64,000 nt of DNA, taken from NCBI RefSeq assembly GCF_000477435.1, contig NC_022576.1, positions 2,170,001 to 2,234,000 of the forward strand, read 5' to 3'. Below the pieces are notes generated by a model. The model did no database searches and was not told where the DNA came from. It saw only the letters and a list, made by a program, of their open reading frames with translations. Positions 6,959 to 16,164 of the stretch are shown piece after piece. The translations under genes were made by a program, and so were the position numbers. Source of the DNA: Candidatus Symbiobacter mobilis CR. Lineage in GTDB: Bacteria > Pseudomonadota > Gammaproteobacteria > Burkholderiales > Burkholderiaceae_C. Each line of letters begins with the position of its first letter. The first letter of the stretch is position 1.

Positions 6959-9181
6959 TTATTTGGTGTCAAAGTTCGTGACCCCATCCCAGGAAAAGTC
7001 GAAGCCCAACGCACTGCGCTGGGCAACGCGGTCGGCGTACAGCGCGATCAGCACGGCATCCCGCTGCGTGGGTTGCATGGATGCGAGCAGCGTGGTGCAG
7101 GCTTTCCAGTCCTGACGACGGTAGCGGTCGAGAAAATTCCGCCAGGTTTCGATCCTGTCGCCGTCGGCTTGCGTCAGTAGGGATGCTTCACACACGGGGG
7201 TGAAGATGGCGATGGCCTGCGCCTTGCCCTTGACGCGCACCAAGTCGAGTTCCTGCCATGCGTAGTTGCTGCCAAGCAGGCGCGTGGATTCGCTGACGAC
7301 GATGCTGACGCCGTAGATCTTCGACAACCCTTCGAGTCGTGACCCCAGGTTGACTGCGTCGCCAATCACGGTGTAGCTGCGCCGGATGTTCGACCCCATG
7401 TCTCCCACGTACATCTGCCCGGTGTTGAGTCCGATTCCCACCCCGATTTCGGTGTGGATCCCTTCTGGCGATGCCTGTCGCTGGCGTTCGTTGATCAGCC
7501 CCAGGGCCTGCACCATCTGTATCGCTGTTTTGACAGCAAGCTGTGCATGCAAGGGAGACGGCACGGGCGCGCCCCAAAACGCCATGATGCAGTCGCCCAT
7601 GTACTTGTCCACCGTTCCCCGATTGGCTCCGATCAGGTTCGTCAGCTCGGTGAAGATGCCGTTGAGAAACCGTTGGAGCGCCAGGGGGTCCAACCTTTCC
7701 GCCAGGGTGGTAAAGCCACGCATGTCACAGAACATCACCGTCAGTTCCTCGTTGCGCGCACGCATGGAGTAGTTGTCGGGGTCTTGCACCATCTCGCGAA
7801 CCAGTTCGCGAGGTACGTAGGTGCCAAAAAGCTCGACAAGCTCTCGCCGCGAACGGCTGGCGACCAGATAGCCATACCCCATGTTCAGGATGAAGATCGA
7901 CAGCACCATGGTCAGCGGCGCAGCCGAGTCGATGATCCACCCGTGCCACAGAAACAGGGCGGTGTGCAATATGACAAGCGTGAGGGCAGTCAATACGCAC
8001 ACTGCGACGGCAACCGGCGCACGCATCCTCGGCAGTGCCCACGCCAACCCCAGTCCGACGAAGAGCATCAGCAGTACGTCGTAGGTTTGCATGTGCATGG
8101 GGCGACGCAAAAAGCGCTGATCGAGCAGGCCCGACAACATGCTGGCCTGCACCTCGACCCCAGGGTACACCGCAGCAACGGGCGTTGCGCGCAAGTCGAC
8201 GATCCCTGGCGCGGAGGTGCCTACCAGCACGATCTTGCCCTGCAAATGCTTCGGCGACATGGCGCCAGCCAACACATCGGCTGCGGACACATACTCGAAC
8301 GTGCCGCCCCGAGCGCCCCCTTTGCCACGGAACGGGATGGCCATGGTGCCGCGTTCGTCCAAGGGCAAGCGCACGGTTCCGGTCTCCCACGTCAGCGTCG
8401 CGCCGGGTTCTGCGTCGAGGTGGATCGCAGGCATGCCGGTGACGAGCCGGTACAGGGACAAGGGCAGCGATTCGTACACCCGGCCTTCGTACCACGTCAA
8501 CATCGGCAGCGACCGCACCACGCCATCGCGGTCGGTGATCGAGTTGAAAAAGCCCCCCAACGGCGCAGCCTGCGCCAGCGTTGCGATGCTGGCGCCGTAC
8601 CCGCGCCAGGCAGGGTTGGCCCGCAAGGCGGGTGGCTTGGTCGCGCTGTGAACCACAGGAGCAGGAAGTACTCCGCTGGGACGGGCATCTGGCTCGCCGG
8701 AGAAGTAGTAGCCCAGCACGACAGGGCAGCGATGCAGCGCCTGGGCAAAGAGTCCGTCGTAATCCAGCTCGGGCGCCAGGCGTGCCACGTGCCGGGCCAA
8801 GTCGGGATTGGCAGCCCCTTCCCGCTGTGCCAGGCGACGGAGCGGCTCGATTCCAGAACTCTGGTCAGGCTCGGCAAAGACGACATCGAAGCCGATGGCC
8901 GCCACCTGCTGAGCGCACAGCACGCCGGTGAGTTGCGCCATTTTGTTGCGCGACCACGGCCAGCGCCCGATCTGGGAAAGGCTTTTTTCGTCGATGTCCA
9001 CGATGACGATTCGGGGGTCACGGGTTTGCGACATGCTCCATCCCAAGCGAACGTCATAGGCCCAGGCATCCAGAATGCGCAGCACATCCCATTCGACCCA
9101 ACCCAGGACATGCAGCAAAGCCAGCACGATCGGAACCATCGACAACGCAACGCGCCGCCGGTGCCGCGCAAGGGAGCGCAT
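6959..9181 (-). CDS. CHASE2-domain class III adenylate cyclase
   Basis: After an N-terminal membrane segment (residues ~12-30), residues ~30-330 form a CHASE2 sensor (VIVDIDEKSLSQIGRWPWSR is the family signature). Three membrane segments follow (~345-430), then a cyclase domain (~470-650). Both metal aspartates are present (MFCDMRGFT, KYMGD), as are the adenine-selecting Lys of DKYMGD and Asp of TVIGD, and the transition-state residues of AVNLGSRLE. It should therefore make cAMP rather than cGMP. It sits 51 bp after the FHA gene and 2 bp before the GAF-GspE gene, so it is translationally close to a possible effector of its product. Confidence 0.93.
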   Translation of the reverse strand: MRSLARHRRRVALSMVPIVLALLHVLGWVEWDVLRILDAWAYDVRLGWSMSQTRDPRIVIVDIDEKSLSQIGRWPWSRNKMAQLTGVLCAQQVAAIGFDVVFAEPDQSSGIEPLRRLAQREGAANPDLARHVARLAPELDYDGLFAQALHRCPVVLGYYFSGEPDARPSGVLPAPVVHSATKPPALRANPAWRGYGASIATLAQAAPLGGFFNSITDRDGVVRSLPMLTWYEGRVYESLPLSLYRLVTGMPAIHLDAEPGATLTWETGTVRLPLDERGTMAIPFRGKGGARGGTFEYVSAADVLAGAMSPKHLQGKIVLVGTSAPGIVDLRATPVAAVYPGVEVQASMLSGLLDQRFLRRPMHMQTYDVLLMLFVGLGLAWALPRMRAPVAVAVCVLTALTLVILHTALFLWHGWIIDSAAPLTMVLSIFILNMGYGYLVASRSRRELVELFGTYVPRELVREMVQDPDNYSMRARNEELTVMFCDMRGFTTLAERLDPLALQRFLNGIFTELTNLIGANRGTVDKYMGDCIMAFWGAPVPSPLHAQLAVKTAIQMVQALGLINERQRQASPEGIHTEIGVGIGLNTGQMYVGDMGSNIRRSYTVIGDAVNLGSRLEGLSKIYGVSIVVSESTRLLGSNYAWQELDLVRVKGKAQAIAIFTPVCEASLLTQADGDRIETWRNFLDRYRRQDWKACTTLLASMQPTQRDAVLIALYADRVAQRSALGFDFSWDGVTNFDTK

Positions 9182-9232
9182 CAGCTACGCAGCAGCCGTG
9201 TGGATGGTGGAGCGCACCCCACGGCACGCCGC

Positions 9233-9889
9233 CTACGATTGGAAGAACTGCATGTGGGTTCCCGCCAGGACGATCTGATCCCCGTGTTTGAGCACCACAG
9301 GCTCACTGCCGATGGCGACCCCATTGAGGAACGGCCGGTCGTCCCCTTCGACATGGTGTACCAGGAACTGGTGGGTTCTGCGCGTGATGGCCGCAACGGC
9401 TACGCCAGGCTTGCCAAAGGTGGTCACGACCTTGGTCAAGGGCAGTTCCCGCCCAGCGGCAGCGCCGGAGATGACCTTGATCGAGCCACGCACATCCTGG
9501 GGATGCGCTTCGGGTATCGAGGGCGCCATGGGCGCGGCAGCAGGTGGGGCAGCAGCGGCATGGGGCCGCAACACCATGGTTTTCTCGAAATCTGCAGCAG
9601 GCTGGGGGTTCTCGAACTTGAGCCGGAACTTGCCGATCTCGACGACATCGTTATGCAGCAACGCCTGTTTTTTTACGACCTTGCCATTGATGTACGTTCC
9701 GTTGGTGCTGTTGAGATCTTCGAGCACCACCTGCCCCCCCACCAAGACGAACACAGCGTGTTCGCCACTGACCGCGAGGTTCTCGATCACGATATCGTTG
9801 TAGGGGCGTCGCCCAAGGGTGGTGCGTTCTTTCGTCAGATCGACTTCCTTGAGCACGGCACCATCGAGCGACAGGATGACTTTGGGCAT
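9233..9889 (-). CDS. Protein with two FHA domains
   Basis: Residues 1-95 are a canonical FHA domain (TTLGRRPYNDIVI, SGEHAVF, DLNSTNGTYING), which binds phosphothreonine. An Ala/Pro-rich linker (~105-135) leads to a second, less canonical FHA domain (~138-218) with TFGKPG and FLNGVAIG segments. The second domain lacks the obvious SxxH and Asn pattern, so it may not bind phosphopeptide. The start is firm: AGGAGG lies five bases before the ATG. The gene is between a PP2C phosphatase and an adenylate cyclase, and close to a Ser/Thr kinase whose targets or autophosphorylated form it could read. It likely acts as a cytoplasmic adaptor. Confidence 0.9.
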   Translation of the reverse strand: MPKVILSLDGAVLKEVDLTKERTTLGRRPYNDIVIENLAVSGEHAVFVLVGGQVVLEDLNSTNGTYINGKVVKKQALLHNDVVEIGKFRLKFENPQPAADFEKTMVLRPHAAAAPPAAAPMAPSIPEAHPQDVRGSIKVISGAAAGRELPLTKVVTTFGKPGVAVAAITRRTHQFLVHHVEGDDRPFLNGVAIGSEPVVLKHGDQIVLAGTHMQFFQS

Positions 9890-9929
9890 GAATGCCTCCT
9901 AAGGATGTGTCCGAGTCCGATGCAAGGGG

Positions 9930-10730
9930 TCAGGAATGGTTGGCGGCTCGTCCCAGCAAACGGGAAAGCAGCCCAGGTCTTTCGGGAACCGGGTGTGCCC
10001 GGGTTAGCACGACGGTGATGTTATCGCGTCCCCCTCCCTGGGTGGCTTGGCGGATCAGCGCCTGCGCAGTGTCCTCCAGGGGCGTACCAGCGTCGAGCAA
10101 TTCGGCGATCCGATCATCGTCGACCATGTCCGTCAACCCATCGGAACACATGAGGTATAGGTCGTTGGGGCAGACGGAGTGCGTGTGCAACTCGATCTGC
10201 ACGTTTTCTTCGACGCCGAGTGCGCGCGTCAATAGGTTTTTCCCCGGGGCCTTGCTGGCTTCCTGCGCGGTCAGCAGCCCGGCATCCACCTGCTCTTGCA
10301 GCATCGAATGGTCTTTGGTTATTCGCAACAGCTTGTGGTCGCGCAGGCGGTAGCAGCGGGAATCCCCCACATGACCCAGAACGAGCACAGGCCCGTGGAA
10401 AACGCCGACGACGAGCGTGGTGCCCATACCGGCATATTGCGGATTGGAACTGGCCGACTGGAAGATCGACAGATTGGTTTTGAAAACACTGATCTCGATG
10501 GCCTGCGCGATCTTTTCCGGCGTGGCGGATGACCCCGTCTGCGTCATCCACCGCGCCACTTCGGACTGGATGAACGTCGTTGCCATACCGCTGGCAATTT
10601 CTCCGGCGTTGTAGCCGCCCATGCCGTCTGCAAGCACCACGACCCCTGTCGTTTCGTCGAGGAGAAAGGCATCTTCGTTGTTGGTGCGTACCAGGCCGGG
10701 GTCGGTGAGCGCATAGTGCGAATACATCAT
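9930..10730 (-). CDS. PP2C-type serine/threonine phosphatase
   Basis: The frame is open to 11003, but the upstream part lies inside the kinase gene. The tandem ATG codons at 10730/10727 place the start 10 bp after the kinase stop and give a 266-aa PPM phosphatase. Metal-binding motifs are complete: RTNNEDAF, VLADGMGGYNAGE, GHVGDSRCY, LLRITKDHS, MCSDGLTDMV and GGGRDNITVV. Proteins of this type (Stp/PstP) reverse the action of Hanks-type kinases, and here the cognate kinase is the gene immediately upstream. A 3' tail with PERPGLLSRLLG is family-typical but of unknown role. Confidence 0.93.
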   Translation of the reverse strand: MMYSHYALTDPGLVRTNNEDAFLLDETTGVVVLADGMGGYNAGEIASGMATTFIQSEVARWMTQTGSSATPEKIAQAIEISVFKTNLSIFQSASSNPQYAGMGTTLVVGVFHGPVLVLGHVGDSRCYRLRDHKLLRITKDHSMLQEQVDAGLLTAQEASKAPGKNLLTRALGVEENVQIELHTHSVCPNDLYLMCSDGLTDMVDDDRIAELLDAGTPLEDTAQALIRQATQGGGRDNITVVLTRAHPVPERPGLLSRLLGRAANHS

Positions 10731-10740
10731 GGTGGTGCGC

Positions 10741-13479
10741 CTAGAGTTCGAAATCAGGTTGTACCCCTTTTGCGGCATCGGGTGTCGATGCCTGCATCGT
10801 GGACGTGTTGGCAAAGTCGGGCTGGGTGTCGTGTTGTCCAGGCGCCGTGAAGGCAGATGTTTTTTCGTTGCTGCCAGCGGGGGTGGGGTGGGCCGACTGG
10901 GGTGGCGGTGGGGCTGGCGGCGTTGGCGGGGCAGCCGGGGTAGAGGGCGAAGACGGTGTCGTCGTCCCCGGGGCGCCCATCGCCGCCTGCAATGCCTGGG
11001 CAAAAGCGTCCCCGTCCTGGTAGCGGGTGTTGGGGTCTTTGCGCATGGAGCATGCCACGACGGCGGCCAGCTCTGCCGACAACTCGGGCCGGATCGTGCG
11101 GACGTCCGATGCTTCTTCGTTGGCGATCTTGTACATCAGCTCGGACATCGACTCGCCCCGGAAGGGGAGCACGGCAGTCAGCATCTGGTAGAGCATCACC
11201 CCCAGCGAATACAAGTCTGAGCGCCCATCGACCTTCTTGCCCGACAGTTGCTCCGGCGACATGAAGCTGGGGGTGCCGAGGACAAGCCCCGTTTTGGTCT
11301 TGCTGGAGTCCGTGATCCTTGCGATGCCGAAGTCCGTGACCTTGACGGTGTCGGAGTCCAGCTCGTACATGATGTTGGCGGGCTTGATGTCGCGATGCAC
11401 CACATGGGCACGGTGCGCATAGGCCAGCGCCTGCGCAACGCGGCTGACGATGGACACGACCGTGGAAACGGGGAGCAGGTTGTCCGGCTTGCAGTAGCCG
11501 GTCAAATCCTTGCCCTTGAGGAATTCCATCGCGATGTATGCGAGATCGTGCTCTTCGCCAGCGTCGAAGATCGTGACGATGTTTTGGTGCTGTAGCCGAC
11601 CGGCCGTTTCGGCTTCACGGAAGAAGCGCTCGCGTGCATCGACCAATTCGCTGCCTTCGAATTCGTCGCCGAGCGCCATGGTCTTGATCGCCACGACGCG
11701 CCCGATCTTGGGGTCGCGCCCCAGGTAGACGATTCCCATCGCGCCCTTGCCCAACTCTTTTTCCACCTGGTAGCGCCCCAGCATGGGCTTTTCCACGGCG
11801 CCGCCGTCGAGCAACAGCGCACCGCCGGGGTGCGAACCCCCTCCGCCGAGCATGACCGTCTCCGAGAGGTTTTTGGCCCGGTTCAGCTTGGTTTGCAGAT
11901 CCTTGTAGCCTGCATCGAAGCCAGCCATGTGTTCGTACACGGCCTGGGCTTTGTTGAACTGGCGCTTGCGCTCGAAATCCAGCGCCAGGTTGTAGAGGTT
12001 GCCCATCAGCTCCTCGCTGACCGGAACGCGGCGAAAGCGGTCGAAGGCCATGTCGAGTTGCCCTTGCCCTTGCAGAGCCAGCCCCATCATCCGGTTGGTT
12101 TCTGCGGACTCTTCGTCAGACTTGAGCTTGCCGGCTTCGGTGACGAGGAAGCGTTTGGTCGTCAGCGCCAGGTGCCCCCACAACAGCAGCGCGGCGGGGA
12201 ACACCAGATCGAGCCACAGCGCCGACGCAGACAGCAGCACGAATTCACTGCCGAGCATCCCCGCAAACAGCACGGAAGTCACACCTGCGGACATCCCTGC
12301 GGACATTTTGGGCAGCAGCGCGACAAGGTAGGCGCAGACCAGTAGCCCGATCAACCAAGTCGTCCCGACCGCCCATCCAGGTTGGACGATGAAGTGTTCC
12401 TGCAGGATGCTCGACCCCACGTGCGCGATCGTTTCCGCCGGGGACAACGCGGGGCTGCCCGGCGCGGCGAACTGCGTCCCCACACCCGCTGCGGTGGCGC
12501 CGATCACGACGATCTTGCCTGCGTACTTGGATGCAGGAATCTTGCCGTTGAGCACATCGAAAAAAGAATCGACGGGGAAAGCGCCGCGCCCTGCCTGCAT
12601 CGGGTAGAACTGCGGCAGCATCATCGCTGCGCCGTCGGTCGTGATCCGCAGTTTGCCGATTTGCACGGCCTCACCGGGATGGAGCTTCACGTCCGACACT
12701 TTCAGATTCAGGCTGTGGAGCGCCGCCAGCAACGCCATTGAGGGGATGGCTTTGCCGTAGTAGTTCACGAGCAGAACTTCCCGGCGCAGTGCCCCGTCCA
12801 TGTCCTGCAATTGATTGAGGTGGCCGACACCGGCAGCAGCTTCCCCCAGTGCCGCCAGCGGTTCCTGGGCACGGACGGCCGGGATCGAGAAGCCCTCGAA
12901 TTCCTCGATCGCGCTGCGTTGGGCAAAGGCTGGCAACTCGGTATCGGGGTTCCCACGGGGTTCGCCCAAGTCGAACAGGCTGGGCAGGAGGACATTGCCT
13001 GCCTGTGCGAGGCTCTGCGCGAGCTGGGCGTCGGTATCGAGCGCGGTTTCGGCTTCGCGAATCAGGTCGAGCAAGGGCTGGTTGGGCAGGGTGCCATCCT
13101 CCGCCGGGGGCTGCGCCGCGAGGATGCCCTTCATCGTCTGGATGTACCGCAAACCGCGATCCACCTGCGGCTCGAAGAAAAACGTCGTCAAAACGATGGT
13201 CTTGGCCTTGGCTTGCGCGAGCGTGTCGATCATCCGTGCCAAGACATCGCGAGACCAAGGCCACCTGCCGATGTTCGCAATGCTCTGGTCATCGATGGCG
13301 ATGACGGCAATCTGGCCCGAAGGCTGCCGTGCAGTGCTGGTGCTGGCGTAGTCGTAGAACCGACGTTCGATCGTCCCGATGGCGTCGGTGGACAGGTGTA
13401 GCACTAGCATGGCCACGATGGCAACGACTGCAACAAAACCATCCGTGCGCCACAGGCGCGTCGATTTGCCAAGCTTCAC
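10741..13479 (-). CDS. CHASE2-domain serine/threonine protein kinase
   Basis: The GTG start at 13479 has GAGGAGG seven bases upstream. The N-terminal membrane segment (~15-32) and CHASE2 sensor (~35-370, AVIAIDDQSIANIGRWPWSR) are followed by membrane segments (~375-440). A helical linker with tetratrico-like spacing comes next, then a Hanks kinase domain from ~567: glycine loop GKGAMGIVY, VAIK lysine, VVHRDIKPAN catalytic loop, DFG, and SPE in place of APE. The tail (~840-912) is low-complexity Pro/Ala/Thr. All catalytic residues are present. The periplasmic CHASE2 sensor is shared with the adenylate cyclase in the same operon, so both may respond to related cues. Confidence 0.94.
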   Translation of the reverse strand: MKLGKSTRLWRTDGFVAVVAIVAMLVLHLSTDAIGTIERRFYDYASTSTARQPSGQIAVIAIDDQSIANIGRWPWSRDVLARMIDTLAQAKAKTIVLTTFFFEPQVDRGLRYIQTMKGILAAQPPAEDGTLPNQPLLDLIREAETALDTDAQLAQSLAQAGNVLLPSLFDLGEPRGNPDTELPAFAQRSAIEEFEGFSIPAVRAQEPLAALGEAAAGVGHLNQLQDMDGALRREVLLVNYYGKAIPSMALLAALHSLNLKVSDVKLHPGEAVQIGKLRITTDGAAMMLPQFYPMQAGRGAFPVDSFFDVLNGKIPASKYAGKIVVIGATAAGVGTQFAAPGSPALSPAETIAHVGSSILQEHFIVQPGWAVGTTWLIGLLVCAYLVALLPKMSAGMSAGVTSVLFAGMLGSEFVLLSASALWLDLVFPAALLLWGHLALTTKRFLVTEAGKLKSDEESAETNRMMGLALQGQGQLDMAFDRFRRVPVSEELMGNLYNLALDFERKRQFNKAQAVYEHMAGFDAGYKDLQTKLNRAKNLSETVMLGGGGSHPGGALLLDGGAVEKPMLGRYQVEKELGKGAMGIVYLGRDPKIGRVVAIKTMALGDEFEGSELVDARERFFREAETAGRLQHQNIVTIFDAGEEHDLAYIAMEFLKGKDLTGYCKPDNLLPVSTVVSIVSRVAQALAYAHRAHVVHRDIKPANIMYELDSDTVKVTDFGIARITDSSKTKTGLVLGTPSFMSPEQLSGKKVDGRSDLYSLGVMLYQMLTAVLPFRGESMSELMYKIANEEASDVRTIRPELSAELAAVVACSMRKDPNTRYQDGDAFAQALQAAMGAPGTTTPSSPSTPAAPPTPPAPPPPQSAHPTPAGSNEKTSAFTAPGQHDTQPDFANTSTMQASTPDAAKGVQPDFEL

Positions 13480-13554
13480 AGGCTACCTCCTCTGCGTGGG
13501 GTGGCGGGGAGTATGCCACCGCGCAAAAAGTATTCCAGATGGCCGACGAACCCT

Positions 13555-15336
13555 TTACCCACCTACCCCACCCTTGTACTGCGGCGCCGGGGTGCAAGAC
13601 AGTACTTCGTCCAGCACGGTCAGCCCTTCGGCCACGCGCAGCACGCCAGCGAGCCGCAGGGGGCGCATACCGTCGGCAACGGCTTGGCGTAGCAGGGCTG
13701 GGGAGTCAGGGTCGGGGCGGATCAGCGCCTGGAACGCGGGGGTGACGACGAGCAGTTCATACAAGCCCATCCTGCCGCGAAAGCCCGTCGTCCGGCAGTC
13801 CACGCAGCCTACGGGGCGGAAGGGCCGGTAATCGCCGTCGATGCGCCAGGGGTGGACAGCCTGGGAAAGCTGTTCGCGGGGAATCACCTCCCCAGGCTGC
13901 TTGCACGAGGGGCATAGCGTGCGCACCAGCCGTTGCGCAAGCACCCCTAGCAGGGTGGCTTGGATCAGGTACGGCGCGATGCCCAGTTCCATCAGCCGCG
14001 TGATGGCCGCAGGGGCATCGTTGGTGTGCAGGGTCGAGAGCACCAGATGCCCGGTGAGCGCCGCCTGCACGGCCATTTCCGCAGTGGCCTGGTCGCGAAT
14101 CTCGCCAACCATGACGATGTCGGGGTCTTGGCGCATCAGCGCACGCAACCCTTCGGGAAAACCAAAGTCGAGCTGCGTCTGCACCTGCGTCTGGTTGAAG
14201 GCAGGCTCGATCATTTCGATGGGGTCTTCGACGGTGCTGACGTTCACTTCTTCCGTCGCCAGTCGCTTGAGCGTGGCGTAGAGGGTAGTCGTCTTGCCTG
14301 ACCCCGTCGGGCCTGTCACCAGCAGGATGCCGTGCGGTTTGCGGACGAGGTCTTCCCAGCGCTGGGCATCGTGTACGGAAAAACCCAGCGCGTCGAGGTT
14401 CCGCACCGTGGTGTCGGGGTCGAAGATGCGCATCACCATCTTTTCGCCGAAGGCGGTCGGCAGGGTGGAAATGCGCATTTCCACTTCGTCCCCGGCGGGG
14501 TTGCGCGTCTTGATGCGTCCGTCCTGCGGGCGCCGCCGTTCGAGCACGTCTATCCGCCCCAGCAGCTTGATGCGTGCGACCATCGCGCCGAATACCCCCA
14601 TCGGCAATTGGTACACGAGATGCAACACGCCGTCGATACGGAAGCGGATCACCCCCTGTTCGCGGCGGGGTTCGAGGTGGATGTCGCTGGCACGCTGGTC
14701 AAAGGCGTATTGCCACAGCCAATCGACGACCTGCACCACACCCTGGTCGTTGGCGTCGAGCTGGCGGTTGCTCTTGCCCAGCTCGACGATCTGCTCAAAG
14801 TTCGACCCCACATGGTTCCCCGTTCGCGCAGCCGACTGCACTGACTTGGCCAGCGTGTAGAACTCGACGGTGTAGCGATGGATGTCTTGCGGGTTGGCCA
14901 GCACGCGGCGCACGCTGCGGCGCGACTGGCGTTCGACTTCCGTCACCCATCCGGTCACGAAAGGCTCGGACGTGGCGACCGTCACTTCCGCCGGACCGAT
15001 TTGGATCGGCAGAATCTTGTGGTGCTGCGCGTAGGCCAGCCCCATGGTTTCGGCCACCTTGCCCACGTCCACGCGCAATGGGTCGATCCGCACATAGTCG
15101 AGGCCGGAACGGCCTGCCAGCCATTGCAACAGCATGTCGACATCCAGAGGTTTGTGGTCGCTGGTGCGTTGCACCCCTACGCTCACCAGCCGCAGCAGAG
15201 GGTGTTGCGCGCTTTCCGCGTGGGCGCACCGTGCGTGGATACGCTGGGCCTGCGCTGCGTCGATGATCCCGTCCTCGCGCAGCCATTGCACCAGACGGCG
15301 CCAATCCAGCGGGCCAGAGTCGTGGGTGGCTGTCAT
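13555..15336 (-). CDS. GspE/PulE/PilB-family ATPase
   Basis: A 593-aa member of the type II secretion/type IV pilus ATPase family. An N-terminal GspE_N-like region (~10-190) contains LLQWLAGRSGLDYVRIDP. The ATPase core has an arginine-finger region RRPQDGRIK, Walker A GPTGSGKTTT near residue 335, the Asp box VSTVEDPIE, Walker B DPDIVMVGEIRD and His box TGHLVLSTLHTN. The zinc site is CPSCKQ with a later GCVDCRTTGF. It is 76 bp upstream of the CHASE2 kinase gene. It lacks the GAF domain of its downstream relative, so the operon encodes two distinct motors. Whether it drives pilus extension or protein secretion cannot be decided from the sequence. Confidence 0.9.
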   Translation of the reverse strand: MTATHDSGPLDWRRLVQWLREDGIIDAAQAQRIHARCAHAESAQHPLLRLVSVGVQRTSDHKPLDVDMLLQWLAGRSGLDYVRIDPLRVDVGKVAETMGLAYAQHHKILPIQIGPAEVTVATSEPFVTGWVTEVERQSRRSVRRVLANPQDIHRYTVEFYTLAKSVQSAARTGNHVGSNFEQIVELGKSNRQLDANDQGVVQVVDWLWQYAFDQRASDIHLEPRREQGVIRFRIDGVLHLVYQLPMGVFGAMVARIKLLGRIDVLERRRPQDGRIKTRNPAGDEVEMRISTLPTAFGEKMVMRIFDPDTTVRNLDALGFSVHDAQRWEDLVRKPHGILLVTGPTGSGKTTTLYATLKRLATEEVNVSTVEDPIEMIEPAFNQTQVQTQLDFGFPEGLRALMRQDPDIVMVGEIRDQATAEMAVQAALTGHLVLSTLHTNDAPAAITRLMELGIAPYLIQATLLGVLAQRLVRTLCPSCKQPGEVIPREQLSQAVHPWRIDGDYRPFRPVGCVDCRTTGFRGRMGLYELLVVTPAFQALIRPDPDSPALLRQAVADGMRPLRLAGVLRVAEGLTVLDEVLSCTPAPQYKGGVGG

Positions 15337-15354
15337 CGTGCTGTACTCGTTCTC

Positions 15355-16146
15355 TCAAATCCGCCGCAGGGCACGCAGCCAGCGCCGCGCAGGCAGCCCC
15401 CAGCGTGCCTGGATGGCGCTGGCGCGGTCTTCCCCTCCCGGATGCGTAGGGGTGTACTGCGCCAGCACGACGGTGTTGCCGTAGCGGGTGGTAGGGAATT
15501 TCCAGAGCGCCGCGTTCCCAAAACTGTGGGCGATGCGCTCGATCGTGCCTTCCACGTGCGATGACTCCCCGAACACGTTGACCGCCATGCAACCCTTGGG
15601 GGACAGCATGCGGCGGCAGTGCGCGTAAAACGGTGCGTCGTCCAGCACGGGGCGGGCGGCGTCGTGGTCATAGACATCGACGTGCAAGACATCGACCATC
15701 CCCCACCACTGGGGTTGTTGTATCTCGGTGGCGGCGTCAGCCAGGACGATGCGCAGCAGCGGGTGCTCTCCGGCCAGGCCGAACCAGCGTTGGCAAGCCT
15801 GCACGACTTCGGGGTCGATTTCGATGACGGTGGCGCGCACGCCGAGCTTTTGCGTGCAAAAGCGCGTCAGGGAACCGGCCCCCAGCCCCAATTGCATGGC
15901 GTGGAGGTCTGGAACGTCCTGCGGATCGACGAAAAGCAAAACCGCCATCATTTGTTCGGTGTACTCATGCACGAGCCGGGTGGGTTTGTCGAGGTCGATC
16001 GACCCCTGGATGCAGAGCGATCCGCTCCCCAAATGCAGATGGCGAATGCGCCCTTCTTCCGTGCAGCGCACTCCAGGGCCTTTGCCTGGGCCTTTTCCAG
16101 GGCGGTACTTACGTAGCAAGGATTGCAAAGGATGGGGAAGATGCAT
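15355..16146 (-). CDS. Spermidine synthase-like methyltransferase-fold protein
   Basis: At 263 aa this resembles the SpeE superfamily. MQLGLGAGSLTRF is the nucleotide-binding glycine motif, VIEIDPEVVQAC the acidic strand 2 motif, and VDVYDHDAARPVLD replaces the usual DxxDP active-site loop. The aminopropyltransferase aspartates are not clearly conserved, so it may be one of the many SpeE-like proteins with another or no catalytic role. There is no signal peptide or membrane segment. It sits 18 bp from the PLP lyase upstream and 18 bp from the GspE gene downstream, suggesting one transcript. This neighbour order is common in Comamonadaceae, but the link is unexplained. Confidence 0.8.
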   Translation of the reverse strand: MHLPHPLQSLLRKYRPGKGPGKGPGVRCTEEGRIRHLHLGSGSLCIQGSIDLDKPTRLVHEYTEQMMAVLLFVDPQDVPDLHAMQLGLGAGSLTRFCTQKLGVRATVIEIDPEVVQACQRWFGLAGEHPLLRIVLADAATEIQQPQWWGMVDVLHVDVYDHDAARPVLDDAPFYAHCRRMLSPKGCMAVNVFGESSHVEGTIERIAHSFGNAALWKFPTTRYGNTVVLAQYTPTHPGGEDRASAIQARWGLPARRWLRALRRI

Positions 16147-16164
16147 GGGAAGGCTTTGGCAAGT

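Noticed and set aside
7454..10018. Long rightward open frame of 854 codons
   Set aside because: It is antisense to the cyclase and FHA genes, whose domains are clear. Its translation is His/Gln/Arg-rich with no domain, as expected for the complement of GC-rich coding DNA.
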